Below, piece by piece: positions 1 through 9,499 of a stretch of 64,000 nt of DNA. The notes under the pieces are model-generated. The model worked only from the letters and a program-made list of their open reading frames with translations, did no database searches and was not told the DNA's origin. The position numbers and the translations under genes are program-made. Position 1 is the stretch's first letter, and each line of letters begins with the position of its first letter. Source of the DNA: Ferrovaceae bacterium (lineage in GTDB: Bacteria; Pseudomonadota; Gammaproteobacteria; Burkholderiales; Ferrovaceae); the NCBI GenBank assembly GCA_027449685.1, contig DAIDLC010000008.1, positions 1 to 64,000 on the forward strand, in the 5' to 3' direction.

Positions 1-2958
1 TATGCCTACGAGCGCTACCTCAGTTCCACAGTTAACGACATCGAGCATATTGAATCTCAATCCTTGCCGGGCTATGGCATCGTCAAGATTTTTTTCCAGC
101 CAACGGTGGATATTCGCACCGCCACGGCTCAGGTCACCTCCATCTCGCAAACCATTCTCAAGCAATTGCCGCCTGGCATTACGCCCCCCCTCATCCTGAA
201 TTACAACGCAGCCACCGTACCCATCCTGCAGTTGGCCCTGTCCAGCAAATCCTTGCCTGAGCAAAAACTGTTCGATCTGGGGCAGAATTTTATCCGCCCC
301 CAGTTGGCAACGGTGGCCGGCAGCGCCATTCCCTCCCCCTACGGAGGCAAGGTGCGCCAGATCCAGATCGATCTGGACCCCCAGGCCATGCAGTCCAAGG
401 GCATTTCTCCCAGCGACGTGAGTAACGCCCTGGCAGCCCAGAATCTGATCATTCCAGCGGGTACGCAGAAGATTGGCAAGTTTGAATACAACATCAAAAT
501 CAACGATAGTCCGGACGCGTTTCAAAAACTCAACGACGTGCCCATCAAGCGGGTAAACGACACCATGATCTTCATGAGTGATGTGGCCCATGTGCGCGAT
601 GGTTTTCCGCCACAAATCAATGTGGTACGCGTGGATGGAGCGCGTTCGGTGCTGATGACGGTGCTCAAAAATGGTGCCACTTCCACCCTGGATATCATCG
701 ATGGGGTCAAGAACATGATTCCCATCCTCAAGGAAACACTCCCGGCCGACTTGCGGCTGGATCCAGTAGGTGATCAATCACTCTTTGTGAAGGCCGCTGT
801 ATCTGGGGTGGTGCGCGAAGGGATTATTGCTGCCGCGCTGACCAGTCTGATGATTCTGCTGTTTTTGGGTAGCTGGCGCTCCACCGTCATCATTACCGCG
901 TCCATCCCCTTGGCGATTTTATCCTCCATCGCGGCCTTGTCGGCCCTGGGGGAAACCATGAATGTCATGACACTGGGGGGGTTGGCCTTGGCCGTGGGGA
1001 TCTTGGTGGATGATGCCACGGTGACCATCGAAAATATCAATTGGCACCTGGAACAGGGCAAACCCGTCGCAGTCGCCATCATCGATGGGGCTAAACAAAT
1101 CGTGGCACCAGCCTTTGTATCCTTGCTGAGTATCTGTATCGTGTTCATCCCCATGTTTTTTCTCACGGGTGTGTCGCGCTACCTGTTCGTACCCATGGCC
1201 GAGGCCGTGGTGTTTGCCATGGTGGCCTCTTTTATCCTGTCGCGGACTTTTGTTCCCACGGTGGCCAATTATTTGCTCAAACCCCACCAGCAAGATGCCC
1301 CACTGTCGCACCACCCGCTGGCTCGTTTTCAGCGCGCCTTCGAACAGGTCTTTTCACGATTGCGAGATCGCTATCATGGCTTGCTGCAATTGGCGATGAC
1401 CCGCCGGCGTGGTTTTGTGGCAGGCTTCATGGGGGTCGTGATGGTGTCTTTCGGGCTGGTGCCTTTTTTGGGACGAAATTTTTTCCCCACCGTCGATGCC
1501 GGCCAGATCAAGTTGCACGTGCGTGCGCAGGTCGGCACTCGCGTGGAAGAAACGGCCAGTCTGTTTGATAAAATCGAAAACGTCATTCGCCAGCAGATTC
1601 CGCCCGATCAGCTCAAAAGTATTGTGGATAATATTGGCCTGTCGGTCAGTCCCATCAATCAGTCCTTTATCAATACCGGAACCATCGGCCCTCAGGATGG
1701 AGATATCCTGATTACCTTGGGAGAGGGGCACGGGCCCACTGAGACCTATGTGAAGCAATTGCGCACAGTGCTGCCGGCCAACTTTCCAGGCTCTTCCTTC
1801 GCCTTCCTCCCGGCGGATATGGTGAGCCAGATTCTCAATTTTGGAGCTCCAGCGCCCATCGATATTCAGATCAAGGGGCCCAATCACGATGCCAACCTGC
1901 GCTATCTACAGCGCTTGATGCGTCAGGTGGCCCATGTTCCTGGGGTAGCCGATGTGCGCATTCAGCAATCCACCAACTATCCCCAGTTTGATGTAGATGT
2001 GGACCGAACACGGGCCTGGATGCTGGGCATTACCGAAGCGGATGTCACTAACAGTCTGGTGGCAACCCTTTCCGGGAGCGGGCAAATCGCGCCCACGTTC
2101 TGGCTTAATCCGCGCAACGGGGTGTCTTACCCTATCGTGGTTCAAACGCCGCAATATCGCACTGATAGTCTATCTGCTTTGGAAAATGTACCCATTACCT
2201 CTAGCCATGCCGCCAGCATGCAAGTGTTAGGGGGCTTGGCCACCATCCATCGCGACCGAGGCGACGCCGTGGTGACGCATTACGCCATTCAACCCTCCTT
2301 TGATATCTTTGCCACCACCCAGGGCATGGATTTGGGATCTGTGGCGGCGGATATTCACCGCTTGGTGGACGCCACTGTTCAGCGCATGCCTCGTGGGGCC
2401 ACTGTGCAGGTGTTGGGGCAGGTACCCATCATGGAAAGCTCCTTTACGGGCCTGTTGTTTGGGTTGGTAGCCTCGGTGGTATTGATCTATCTGTTGATCG
2501 TGGTGAACTTTCAGTCCTGGCTCGATCCTTTCGTGATCATCACGGCTTTGCCCGCGGCCTTGGCCGGGATTGTGTGGATGCTTTTTTCCACCCATACCAC
2601 CCTGTCGGTTCCAGCATTGACTGGGGCCATCATGTGTATGGGGGTGGCAACGGCCAATAGTATTTTGGTGGTGAGTTTTGCCCGGGAGCGTCTCAAGGAG
2701 ACCAAAAACGCCATTCAGGCTGCGGTAGAGGCGGGTTTTTCCCGCTTTCGTCCAGTCTTGATGACGGCTTTGGCCATGATCATTGGCATGGCCCCCATGG
2801 CCTTTGGCATGGGCGAGGGTGGGGAGCAGAACGCCCCCTTGGGACGAGCGGTGATAGGCGGTTTGTTGCTGGCAACCGTGGCCACCCTCATTTTTGTGCC
2901 CGTGGTCTTCAGCCTGATCCATGACAAGGATGTGTTTGACGCCCCACCCGCTACCTAA
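1..2958 (+). CDS. RND-family efflux permease, 5'-truncated by window edge
   Basis: The reading frame is open from the first base, so the gene begins upstream of the window; 985 residues remain of a family that usually has about 1040, so roughly the first 60 are missing. This is the inner-membrane, proton-driven pump subunit of a tripartite RND exporter (AcrB/MdtB-like, HAE1 type). The hydrophobic block with GILVDDATVTIENI carries the paired aspartates of the proton-relay helix. Two large periplasmic regions alternate with two clusters of membrane helices, and the end reads FVPVVFSLIH, as usual for RND pumps. Some ATG-based predictions would start at base 64, but residues before it (HIESQSLPGYGIVKIFF) match the family. 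Substrate cannot be told from sequence. The adaptor gene is presumably upstream. Confidence 0.93.
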   Translation, partial: YAYERYLSSTVNDIEHIESQSLPGYGIVKIFFQPTVDIRTATAQVTSISQTILKQLPPGITPPLILNYNAATVPILQLALSSKSLPEQKLFDLGQNFIRPQLATVAGSAIPSPYGGKVRQIQIDLDPQAMQSKGISPSDVSNALAAQNLIIPAGTQKIGKFEYNIKINDSPDAFQKLNDVPIKRVNDTMIFMSDVAHVRDGFPPQINVVRVDGARSVLMTVLKNGATSTLDIIDGVKNMIPILKETLPADLRLDPVGDQSLFVKAAVSGVVREGIIAAALTSLMILLFLGSWRSTVIITASIPLAILSSIAALSALGETMNVMTLGGLALAVGILVDDATVTIENINWHLEQGKPVAVAIIDGAKQIVAPAFVSLLSICIVFIPMFFLTGVSRYLFVPMAEAVVFAMVASFILSRTFVPTVANYLLKPHQQDAPLSHHPLARFQRAFEQVFSRLRDRYHGLLQLAMTRRRGFVAGFMGVVMVSFGLVPFLGRNFFPTVDAGQIKLHVRAQVGTRVEETASLFDKIENVIRQQIPPDQLKSIVDNIGLSVSPINQSFINTGTIGPQDGDILITLGEGHGPTETYVKQLRTVLPANFPGSSFAFLPADMVSQILNFGAPAPIDIQIKGPNHDANLRYLQRLMRQVAHVPGVADVRIQQSTNYPQFDVDVDRTRAWMLGITEADVTNSLVATLSGSGQIAPTFWLNPRNGVSYPIVVQTPQYRTDSLSALENVPITSSHAASMQVLGGLATIHRDRGDAVVTHYAIQPSFDIFATTQGMDLGSVAADIHRLVDATVQRMPRGATVQVLGQVPIMESSFTGLLFGLVASVVLIYLLIVVNFQSWLDPFVIITALPAALAGIVWMLFSTHTTLSVPALTGAIMCMGVATANSILVVSFARERLKETKNAIQAAVEAGFSRFRPVLMTALAMIIGMAPMAFGMGEGGEQNAPLGRAVIGGLLLATVATLIFVPVVFSLIHDKDVFDAPPAT

Positions 2959-3352
2959 GTGGGCGTGATCCCCCTTCAGTTTGCATGTGTTGTAAAAATG
3001 ATACGTTTACCCGGATGTTGTAAAAAAAACCTCAGATGTAACAAAAGCTTCATCAAACCCCTCTAGCATCACCTCTCAGCAAGAAACACCCCAGAAACGA
3101 GATCGATTTCGCGTAAAACGCAACGGGTTGGTGGTGACTGTTGTACAAATGCAACGTTTACGCCTGTAAATTTGACAAAAATCAACGGCCACCCCGGTTT
3201 TTTGAAAAAATATGTTACGATCTCAGGAGCCTGATTCTGATCCCCTCTCTACCACCTGTTTTGTGGTTTAAAGGGTTCTCTCAGGTGAACTGGATGACAA
3301 TTTTTATCTTGTTGTTACCCCAGTGACGACATAACTATATGGAGCAATACCA
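2959..3352 (+). promoter_or_regulatory. AT-rich 394-bp leader of the porin gene with two 25-bp near-identical repeats
   Basis: No convincing gene lies here. The segment at 2988-3012 (TGTTGTAAAAATG then ATACGTTTACCC) recurs at 3139-3163 with 21 of 25 bases identical, and a third TGTTGTAAAAA occurs at 3016-3026. In both long copies the TTTAC is followed by a GTAAA on the same strand, making inverted repeats (3006-3024 and 3157-3170; the second is TTTAC-4 bp-GTAAA). A TTGACA at 3172-3177 directly follows the second copy, but no matching -10 at 16-18 bp was found. The layout looks like paired operators for a regulator of the porin; the regulator is unknown. Confidence 0.5.
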
Positions 3353-4693
3353 ATGAAAAAATCTCTCGTAGCATTGGCTGCCTTGACGGCGGTTTCGGGC
3401 CTGGCCCAGGCGGATGTCACCCTGTACGGTATTCTGGATGCGGGTGTGGCCTCGGAAACTCATTCCGGTGACTTTAGTCCCACCTTCGTGACCGGTGTGG
3501 TTCCTACAGGATCCCCGGCACAGCATCTGGGTACCAGTGTGGGCATGATGAACGGCGGTGAAAAGCAAACCCGTTGGGGCGTGAAAGGGTGGGAAGATCT
3601 GGGCAATGGCAACAAAGCCTTCTTCCAGATGGAATCTGCATTTAGTTTGGGCACCGGTTCCCTGGGCACCTCGGCCCTGGCGGGTTCCTGCCAGCCTAAA
3701 GCGGCCGGTTCCAATCTGTGCGGAACCACCAGCACCAACATGATTGCCGACACTAGCTTGAACGGCCAGCTCTTTGGCCGTAATGCCTTTGTGGGCTTGA
3801 GCAATACCGAATACGGTGCCCTCACCTTCGGGCGTCAAAACAGCCTGGATCTGGATGTCATCACCGCGACAGCGGGCGGTTATGATCCGGTCAATGCCCA
3901 GATGTTTTCACCCATCAACTTTTCGGGCTTCTACGGTGGCGGTGGAGCCACGGATAGCGCCCGTGTGGATAATGCAATCAAGTATTCCAACAAATTCTAT
4001 GGCGTGGATTTGAACGCCATGTACGGTTTGGGCGGCATGGCCGGCAACAATTCGGCGCGTAACACCGGCCAGATGGGTCTGGGTCTGGAACGCGATCGTT
4101 TCGGTGTGGAAGTCGTAGGCCAATATGCCCGCGATACCACGCAAATCGGTGCAGCACCACAGGCCAACACCGTCAACGCCACCTTCATGGATCTGCACTC
4201 CTTCACCGGAGCCCTGCGTTATTCCGTCACCGACGCCTTGACCGCCAAGGTCGGTGGTCAGTACATCCGCTGGAGCACACCCAGCAACTACAGTACCTTG
4301 TCAGGCATGACCCAGATCTACACCTACACCTTGAACCCGGTGGGCAATGGTTCGAGCCTGTTTAGTGGCGCCAAGGAATACAACGTGTACTGGTTGGGTG
4401 CCAACTATCAGTTCACACCCAAGTTGAAAGTCTCGGTGGGCTACTATGATGTCCTGATCAAGGCTGGGACCTATGGTTCTAGCGCAACCTCTTTGACGCC
4501 TGCAGGCAGTGCGGCAGTGGGCTCGGGCGCAGATCGTTACACTTCCGTTCTGGTGGATTATGATCTGAGCAAGCGCACCAATTTGTATGCCGGTTACATG
4601 CATGATGAAAAGGGTGGTTCAGCCAACGTGGGTTCTTATGGCCCCAACCAGACCTACGACACGGTGGGTGGTGGTATCGTTATTCGCTTCTAA
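3353..4693 (+). CDS. General outer-membrane porin, trimeric betaproteobacterial type
   Basis: 446 residues. A classical signal peptide of 20 residues ends in GLAQA, giving a mature protein starting DVTLYGILDAG, the standard opening of Neisseria/Burkholderia-type porins (Porin_4/OmpC-like). The mature part alternates polar and hydrophobic residues with many Gly and aromatic residues, as in a 16-strand barrel, and the last residues VIRF end in Phe, the BAM recognition signal. Motifs FGRNAFVGL, YGALTFGRQ and the closing VGGGIVIRF are typical. The ATG follows GGAG at 3341-3344. It should form a water-filled channel for small solutes. It is a single-gene unit with its own long leader and a downstream hairpin. 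Specificity is not predictable. Confidence 0.95.
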   Translation: MKKSLVALAALTAVSGLAQADVTLYGILDAGVASETHSGDFSPTFVTGVVPTGSPAQHLGTSVGMMNGGEKQTRWGVKGWEDLGNGNKAFFQMESAFSLGTGSLGTSALAGSCQPKAAGSNLCGTTSTNMIADTSLNGQLFGRNAFVGLSNTEYGALTFGRQNSLDLDVITATAGGYDPVNAQMFSPINFSGFYGGGGATDSARVDNAIKYSNKFYGVDLNAMYGLGGMAGNNSARNTGQMGLGLERDRFGVEVVGQYARDTTQIGAAPQANTVNATFMDLHSFTGALRYSVTDALTAKVGGQYIRWSTPSNYSTLSGMTQIYTYTLNPVGNGSSLFSGAKEYNVYWLGANYQFTPKLKVSVGYYDVLIKAGTYGSSATSLTPAGSAAVGSGADRYTSVLVDYDLSKRTNLYAGYMHDEKGGSANVGSYGPNQTYDTVGGGIVIRF

Positions 4694-4756
4694 GCGTTTC
4701 TTTCCGGGGGCCTAACCACCCCCGCTCGGCGCTTTGTCGAAAGCATGCAACATCCC

Positions 4757-4786
4757 AACACCGCCCTCTCGGGCGGTGTTCCCTTT
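4757..4786 (+). terminator. Hairpin downstream of the porin gene, probable terminator
   Basis: Perfect 10-bp stem AACACCGCCC / GGGCGGTGTT with a TCTC loop (4757-4780), followed by CCCTTT rather than a clean T-run. It lies 64 bp after the porin stop and before coq7, so it probably ends porin transcription. Confidence 0.6.
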
Positions 4787-4888
4787 GGTGCGCTGCGTTG
4801 CAGTCGGCACTCGTGTTAACATCCGCCACAGGGGTGGGACCCGAAGCAGCGAAGGGCGCTTTACCCAATTTTTGGAGTTGAAAAAACC

Positions 4889-5515
4889 GTGAGCATTCTG
4901 GATCAAGCCATTGTGGAATTCGACCGGGCCTTGCGGACTCTGGCTGCGCCAGCCCGCGCGCATCGTCCTTCTCCTGGGCGCGATCACCCCGAGGCCCCCT
5001 TGTCGCCCACGCAGCGGCAGCACATTGCGCGCCTGATGCGCATCAACCATACCGGCGAAATTTGTGCCCAGGCCCTGTACCAGGGGCAATCCCTGACAGC
5101 GCGCCTTGCGGCCAACCGTGAGGCCTTGCGGGCAGCGGCACAGGAAGAGGAAGATCATCTGGCCTGGTGCCAGAACCGGATTCAGGAACTGGGGGGCCGG
5201 ACCAGCCTGCTCAATCCCTTGTGGTATGCGGCTTCTCTGGCCTTGGGAGTGCTCGCCGGGGTGGCAGGGGAGCGCTGGAATCTGGCCTTTCTGGAGGAAA
5301 CCGAACGTCAGGTGGAGGGTCATCTGGCGTCCCATCTGGCCCAGATTCCCGAAGCGGATCAACGTACCCGGGCTATCGTGGCGCAGATGAAAGTGGACGA
5401 GGCCGGCCACGCCGAGTTGGCCCAGCAACTGGGGGCAGCCGAATTTCCCGGAGTGGTGAAGCAGGCCATGAAGGGCGCCTCACGAGTGATGACGCGCACC
5501 GTCTATTGGCTGTAA
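4889..5515 (+). CDS. coq7: Demethoxyubiquinone hydroxylase (Coq7/UbiF-type di-iron monooxygenase)
   Basis: 208 residues, the normal length for bacterial Coq7. It performs the last hydroxylation in ubiquinone synthesis at the inner membrane. Di-iron ligands of the ferritin-like fold are visible: Glu57 in RINHTGEICAQ, an E-x-x-H in the EEEDHL segment near residues 86-90, and a second half with EETERQVEGHL and VDEAGHAE. The start is GTG, preceded by TTTGGAG at 4871-4877. Ubiquinone fits the complex I genes at the right end of the window. The gene stands alone between the porin terminator and the convergent brnTA pair. Coq7 rather than UbiF is the usual betaproteobacterial form. Confidence 0.95.
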   Translation: MSILDQAIVEFDRALRTLAAPARAHRPSPGRDHPEAPLSPTQRQHIARLMRINHTGEICAQALYQGQSLTARLAANREALRAAAQEEEDHLAWCQNRIQELGGRTSLLNPLWYAASLALGVLAGVAGERWNLAFLEETERQVEGHLASHLAQIPEADQRTRAIVAQMKVDEAGHAELAQQLGAAEFPGVVKQAMKGASRVMTRTVYWL

Positions 5516-5546
5516 CAGCACCGGCTTCCGGATCGGTGGGCAATCC

Positions 5547-5882
5547 TTAACCGATGACCGGATGTTCTGCCAACCATTCCCGCAACGCGGCATTGATGCG
5601 CGTCTGCCAGCCTTTCCCGGTGGCCTTGAAAGCTGCCACCAGGTCAGCATCCAGACGAATGGCGGTGAACACTTTGGTTTCTTCTGCCTTGGGGCGCCCG
5701 CGGGGGCGCCTAGCCACCAGCGCAGCGTACACTTCCGGGGGCAATACTTCTCTGGCAGGTCTGGCATTGGCAAACCACTCCGCATCCAGTTCGCGGCTAT
5801 CTGGGTCAGCCGCAATGCCCGCGTTGATAGCGGCATCCTCTTCAGGTGTAGGGCTGATGTGCCCGGCTTTAAGTTTCGGCAT
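5547..5882 (-). CDS. brnA: BrnA-family antitoxin
   Basis: 111 residues. The C-terminal part KVFTAIRLDADLVAAFKATG followed by GWQTRINAALREWL is a ribbon-helix-helix-type DNA-binding domain found in BrnA/CopG-like antitoxins; the N-terminal half is acidic and would wrap the toxin. It follows brnT and overlaps it by 14 bp, with AGAGGAAAAGCG as ribosome site before the ATG at 5882. An upstream in-frame start would sit deep inside brnT and is unlikely. By analogy with characterised BrnTA pairs, it should neutralise BrnT and repress its own promoter. Confidence 0.88.
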   Translation of the reverse strand: MPKLKAGHISPTPEEDAAINAGIAADPDSRELDAEWFANARPAREVLPPEVYAALVARRPRGRPKAEETKVFTAIRLDADLVAAFKATGKGWQTRINAALREWLAEHPVIG

Positions 5883-6135
5883 ATCGCTTTTCCTCTCGCT
5901 TGTTGGCCTTGCGTAAGCTGATGACGCGAACGGCATCACTGCGACGGCAGTAGATCATCACATGCAGGCGGTCGCCAATGTAGCCGGTAGCTTCAAATCG
6001 CTGCTCCGGGTACTGCTTGCGTGTGTCTTCCTGAATCGTTGCCGTTTCCCATTCAAACCCTTCTGCCTCACCCAATGACAACCCATGCTTGCGCAGGTTG
6101 CTTTCGTTTTTGGAAGGGTCGAATTTGTAGTCCAT
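5869..6135 (-). CDS. brnT: BrnT-family ribonuclease toxin
   Basis: 88 residues, family DUF497/BrnT, a RelE-like ribonuclease. Recognisable features are the opening FDPSKNESNLRKHGLSL, the FE.A segment, RFEATGYIGDRL and the closing VRVISLRKANKREEKRY; the R and K residues in this last block belong to the conserved family core. It lies first in a two-gene unit with brnA. No ribosome-binding sequence stands before its ATG; instead an AT-rich palindrome (6139-6149) begins 4 bp upstream, so the message may be leaderless or have a very short leader. The protein looks intact. Toxin action is inferred from the family. Confidence 0.9.
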   Translation of the reverse strand: MDYKFDPSKNESNLRKHGLSLGEAEGFEWETATIQEDTRKQYPEQRFEATGYIGDRLHVMIYCRRSDAVRVISLRKANKREEKRYAET

Positions 6136-6138
6136 GTA

Positions 6139-6149
6139 TATACTGTATA
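6139..6149. promoter_or_regulatory. 11-bp palindrome at the brnT start, candidate operator and -10 region
   Basis: TATAC-T-GTATA is a perfect inverted repeat just upstream of the brnT ATG, in a TATA-rich stretch that could also provide the -10 element on the minus strand. An antitoxin bound here would block transcription, the usual autoregulation of type II toxin-antitoxin pairs. Confidence 0.45.
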
Positions 6150-6265
6150 AACAAATAATACCAAAGACAAATGACTGGTGTACTCATTTTTCATGAGGTT
6201 CCGGTACGGAAAAATTGGGTTCCAAGTGCCAACCCGTTCTAGGTCAAATCACTGGCAATCCGTAA

Positions 6266-7228
<963 letters not shown>

Positions 7229-7264
7229 GGCCCCCTGACCCTGGTGGCCAACCTCTGTGCTGGC

Positions 7265-9499
7265 TCAAAAAAAGCGGGTGACCCCCAGGATGAGGGTGCG
7301 GCGCAGGCCATACTGCGGGGCCCCGACTCCGATGCCTGTGCCGTTGCGCAATTCATAGCTATGATCCAGCAGATTGAGGATGGACACCCGTCCTTCCAGT
7401 TCCCCAAAGCTTTGGGTATGAAACAAATGGGTGGCGGCCCCATTGAATACGGCATAGTCCGACATGGTTTGGGTATTGGCAAATCCGGCGCGCAAGCCAC
7501 TGCCAATGAGCGTATCCAGATTCCATTTGGCCCAGTCACCCCGATAGCCCAGACTTCCAGAGAACGTGTAGCGCTGGTCATGATCCAGATACACCCAATG
7601 ATTGCTGATGTACGCCAGTTCGGCCGGTGAGAAATTGAATTGCCCGGACTCGATGCCTTTGCCCTGGGCACGTCCCAAGGCCGCATTGAGTGCTGCATTC
7701 CAGCGCTCGTCATGCCAGTTTCCAGAAAATTCCAGCCCGTAGATGCGGCCCTGCTGATAGTTGAAGGAGGAAAAGATCAGCGCATTGCCAAATTGTCCCT
7801 CGTCCAGCAAGTGCTGCACCTTGCGATAGTAGCTATCCACGTCCAGCGTCAGGTGCTCTGATACCTGGTGGGATAGCCCGGTATCCAGATAATCCGAGCG
7901 TTCGGCGCGGATTGGGCCGTTGGCCTGCACCAGCGAGGCATTGGTGGTGTTGGCAAAGGACGCCACGGTGCGCGTGTCGATCAGTTCTGGGGAAGGGGGA
8001 GTGAAGTACTTGGCATAACCTGCATGCCAGTGGGTCGCGGGATTGATGTCGTACACCAACCCGAAGCGGGGGCTGAGCTGATTTTCGCTGGTGATGGTAT
8101 TGTTTTGATCAAACCGCAAGCCATAATTGACCGTCAAAGCCGGGGTGATGGCCCATTCATCCTGACCCGATACGCCCCAGAACTGCCCCATTCCTGCGGT
8201 ATTGTTGGTGATGCCCACCGGAGGTGTCGAGGCCACACCGGCCGCATCGAGCTGATTTCCCGAACAATACAGGGACACCCCCAGACAATACACCTGCGAC
8301 TGATTGTTGGTGAGAAAGCGCTCCCGCTGCACCATGAGCGTGGTACGAAACGTGTGGTTGTCGCGCCAACGAATGCCCACGTCCGTTTGGATCCCTTCGG
8401 CCTCATCGCGGCGCGTGACGTTATTGCTCACGCCGCCGTAGAAGAGGTCGCCCAGATTGGGGTCGGGGGTGTAAATCGACTCTGACAGCCGATGGTACAG
8501 AGAAACCTGATAATCCATCTGATCGGTATGCCGCGATTGCAGGCTGACCACTTCAAACTGGTTACGTTCCAGTTGATTGGCGTTCAGGTTTTGCGGTGCG
8601 GGTGTGCCTTGCAGGGTGGAAGCGCAACATTGGGGGGTTAGCCCCGGATTGTCCGGAATTTGAAACTGGTTGTTGGATTGACCAAAGGTGAGGCTCACGC
8701 GCTGTTGTGGGGTGAGATCGTAGGACAAGACCCCAAAGCCTTTTCCTTGTCGGGTTTGGTCGTGCAAGCTGTTGATGGCACTGGTGGGATTGTCGATGCC
8801 TTGCTGCGAGGTCATCCACGAACCGGTCAAGTCATAACTGAAGCGGCCGTTAGCCCCATTGACCAGGCCCCCTGCTTCACCGTAGTTGCGGCTGCCTCCG
8901 GCCAGGGACAATTCACCGCCGGGATCGGCACCGGGGGGGCGGGTGTGGATGTCCACGATGCCTGCAGTGCGATAGCCGTATTGGGCGGGCAATGCGCCAG
9001 TGATCACCGACAGTTGGTCGGCAAAACGGGTGTCCAGAAACTGTCCGAACCCCGTAACGGCTTCGGGAATCAGCACCCCGTTGACACGATATTGCAAATT
9101 GCCATGGTCACCGCGCACATGTACCTGACCAAAGCCGTCCTGCACGATGCCCGGAGCCTGCAGTAAAACTTGGTTGAGGGGGGTGGCGTTCCCCTGGGGG
9201 AGATTGGCGATATCCGTGTCGGAAAAATGGTACTGACTGCTGCCCGAGTTGGGATCGGCCTGGGCGCGATCGGAGCGGGAGCGGTGTGACACCACGGTAA
9301 TGGTTTGTGCCTGGGCCACGGCATCCTCTCCCATGGGTTCGGGAGCGGAAGGTGCCGTGCCCGGATTGGTGTCTGTACCCCAAGCCTGCCAAGAGGTGAG
9401 CAGCAGCGCCAGCAGGAGGGCCGAGTGGACCTTGGGAGAGGTCCCCCATCGACGCTGGGATGGCTCGGAGAAGATACAGTCAGGAATGAAAGAGGTCAA
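7265..9499 (-). CDS. TonB-dependent outer-membrane receptor, probable TTG start
   Basis: About 744 residues. A hydrophobic signal segment (SALLLALLLTSWQAWG) is followed by the plug domain: ITVVSHRSRS, PGIVQDGFGQVHVRGDHG and ADQLSVITGALPAQYG. The rest is a beta-barrel rich in aromatic residues that ends in ILGVTRFF. It takes up an unknown ligand (siderophore, metal chelate or other) using TonB energy. No ATG gives a sensible start: ATG codons far upstream lie inside the MATE gene, and the next downstream would delete the signal. TTG at 9499 is the most likely start, overlapping the MATE gene by 20 bp, so translation may be coupled. The barrel has Cys pairs (PQCCAS and CLGVSLYCSG) that may form disulfides. 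No carboxypeptidase-like N-terminal domain is seen. Confidence 0.85.
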   Translation of the reverse strand: MTSFIPDCIFSEPSQRRWGTSPKVHSALLLALLLTSWQAWGTDTNPGTAPSAPEPMGEDAVAQAQTITVVSHRSRSDRAQADPNSGSSQYHFSDTDIANLPQGNATPLNQVLLQAPGIVQDGFGQVHVRGDHGNLQYRVNGVLIPEAVTGFGQFLDTRFADQLSVITGALPAQYGYRTAGIVDIHTRPPGADPGGELSLAGGSRNYGEAGGLVNGANGRFSYDLTGSWMTSQQGIDNPTSAINSLHDQTRQGKGFGVLSYDLTPQQRVSLTFGQSNNQFQIPDNPGLTPQCCASTLQGTPAPQNLNANQLERNQFEVVSLQSRHTDQMDYQVSLYHRLSESIYTPDPNLGDLFYGGVSNNVTRRDEAEGIQTDVGIRWRDNHTFRTTLMVQRERFLTNNQSQVYCLGVSLYCSGNQLDAAGVASTPPVGITNNTAGMGQFWGVSGQDEWAITPALTVNYGLRFDQNNTITSENQLSPRFGLVYDINPATHWHAGYAKYFTPPSPELIDTRTVASFANTTNASLVQANGPIRAERSDYLDTGLSHQVSEHLTLDVDSYYRKVQHLLDEGQFGNALIFSSFNYQQGRIYGLEFSGNWHDERWNAALNAALGRAQGKGIESGQFNFSPAELAYISNHWVYLDHDQRYTFSGSLGYRGDWAKWNLDTLIGSGLRAGFANTQTMSDYAVFNGAATHLFHTQSFGELEGRVSILNLLDHSYELRNGTGIGVGAPQYGLRRTLILGVTRFF

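Noticed and set aside
3141-3326. Short open frame (61 codons) inside the porin leader
   Set aside because: No ribosome site, no family resemblance, unusual composition, and it overlaps the repeated regulatory motifs.
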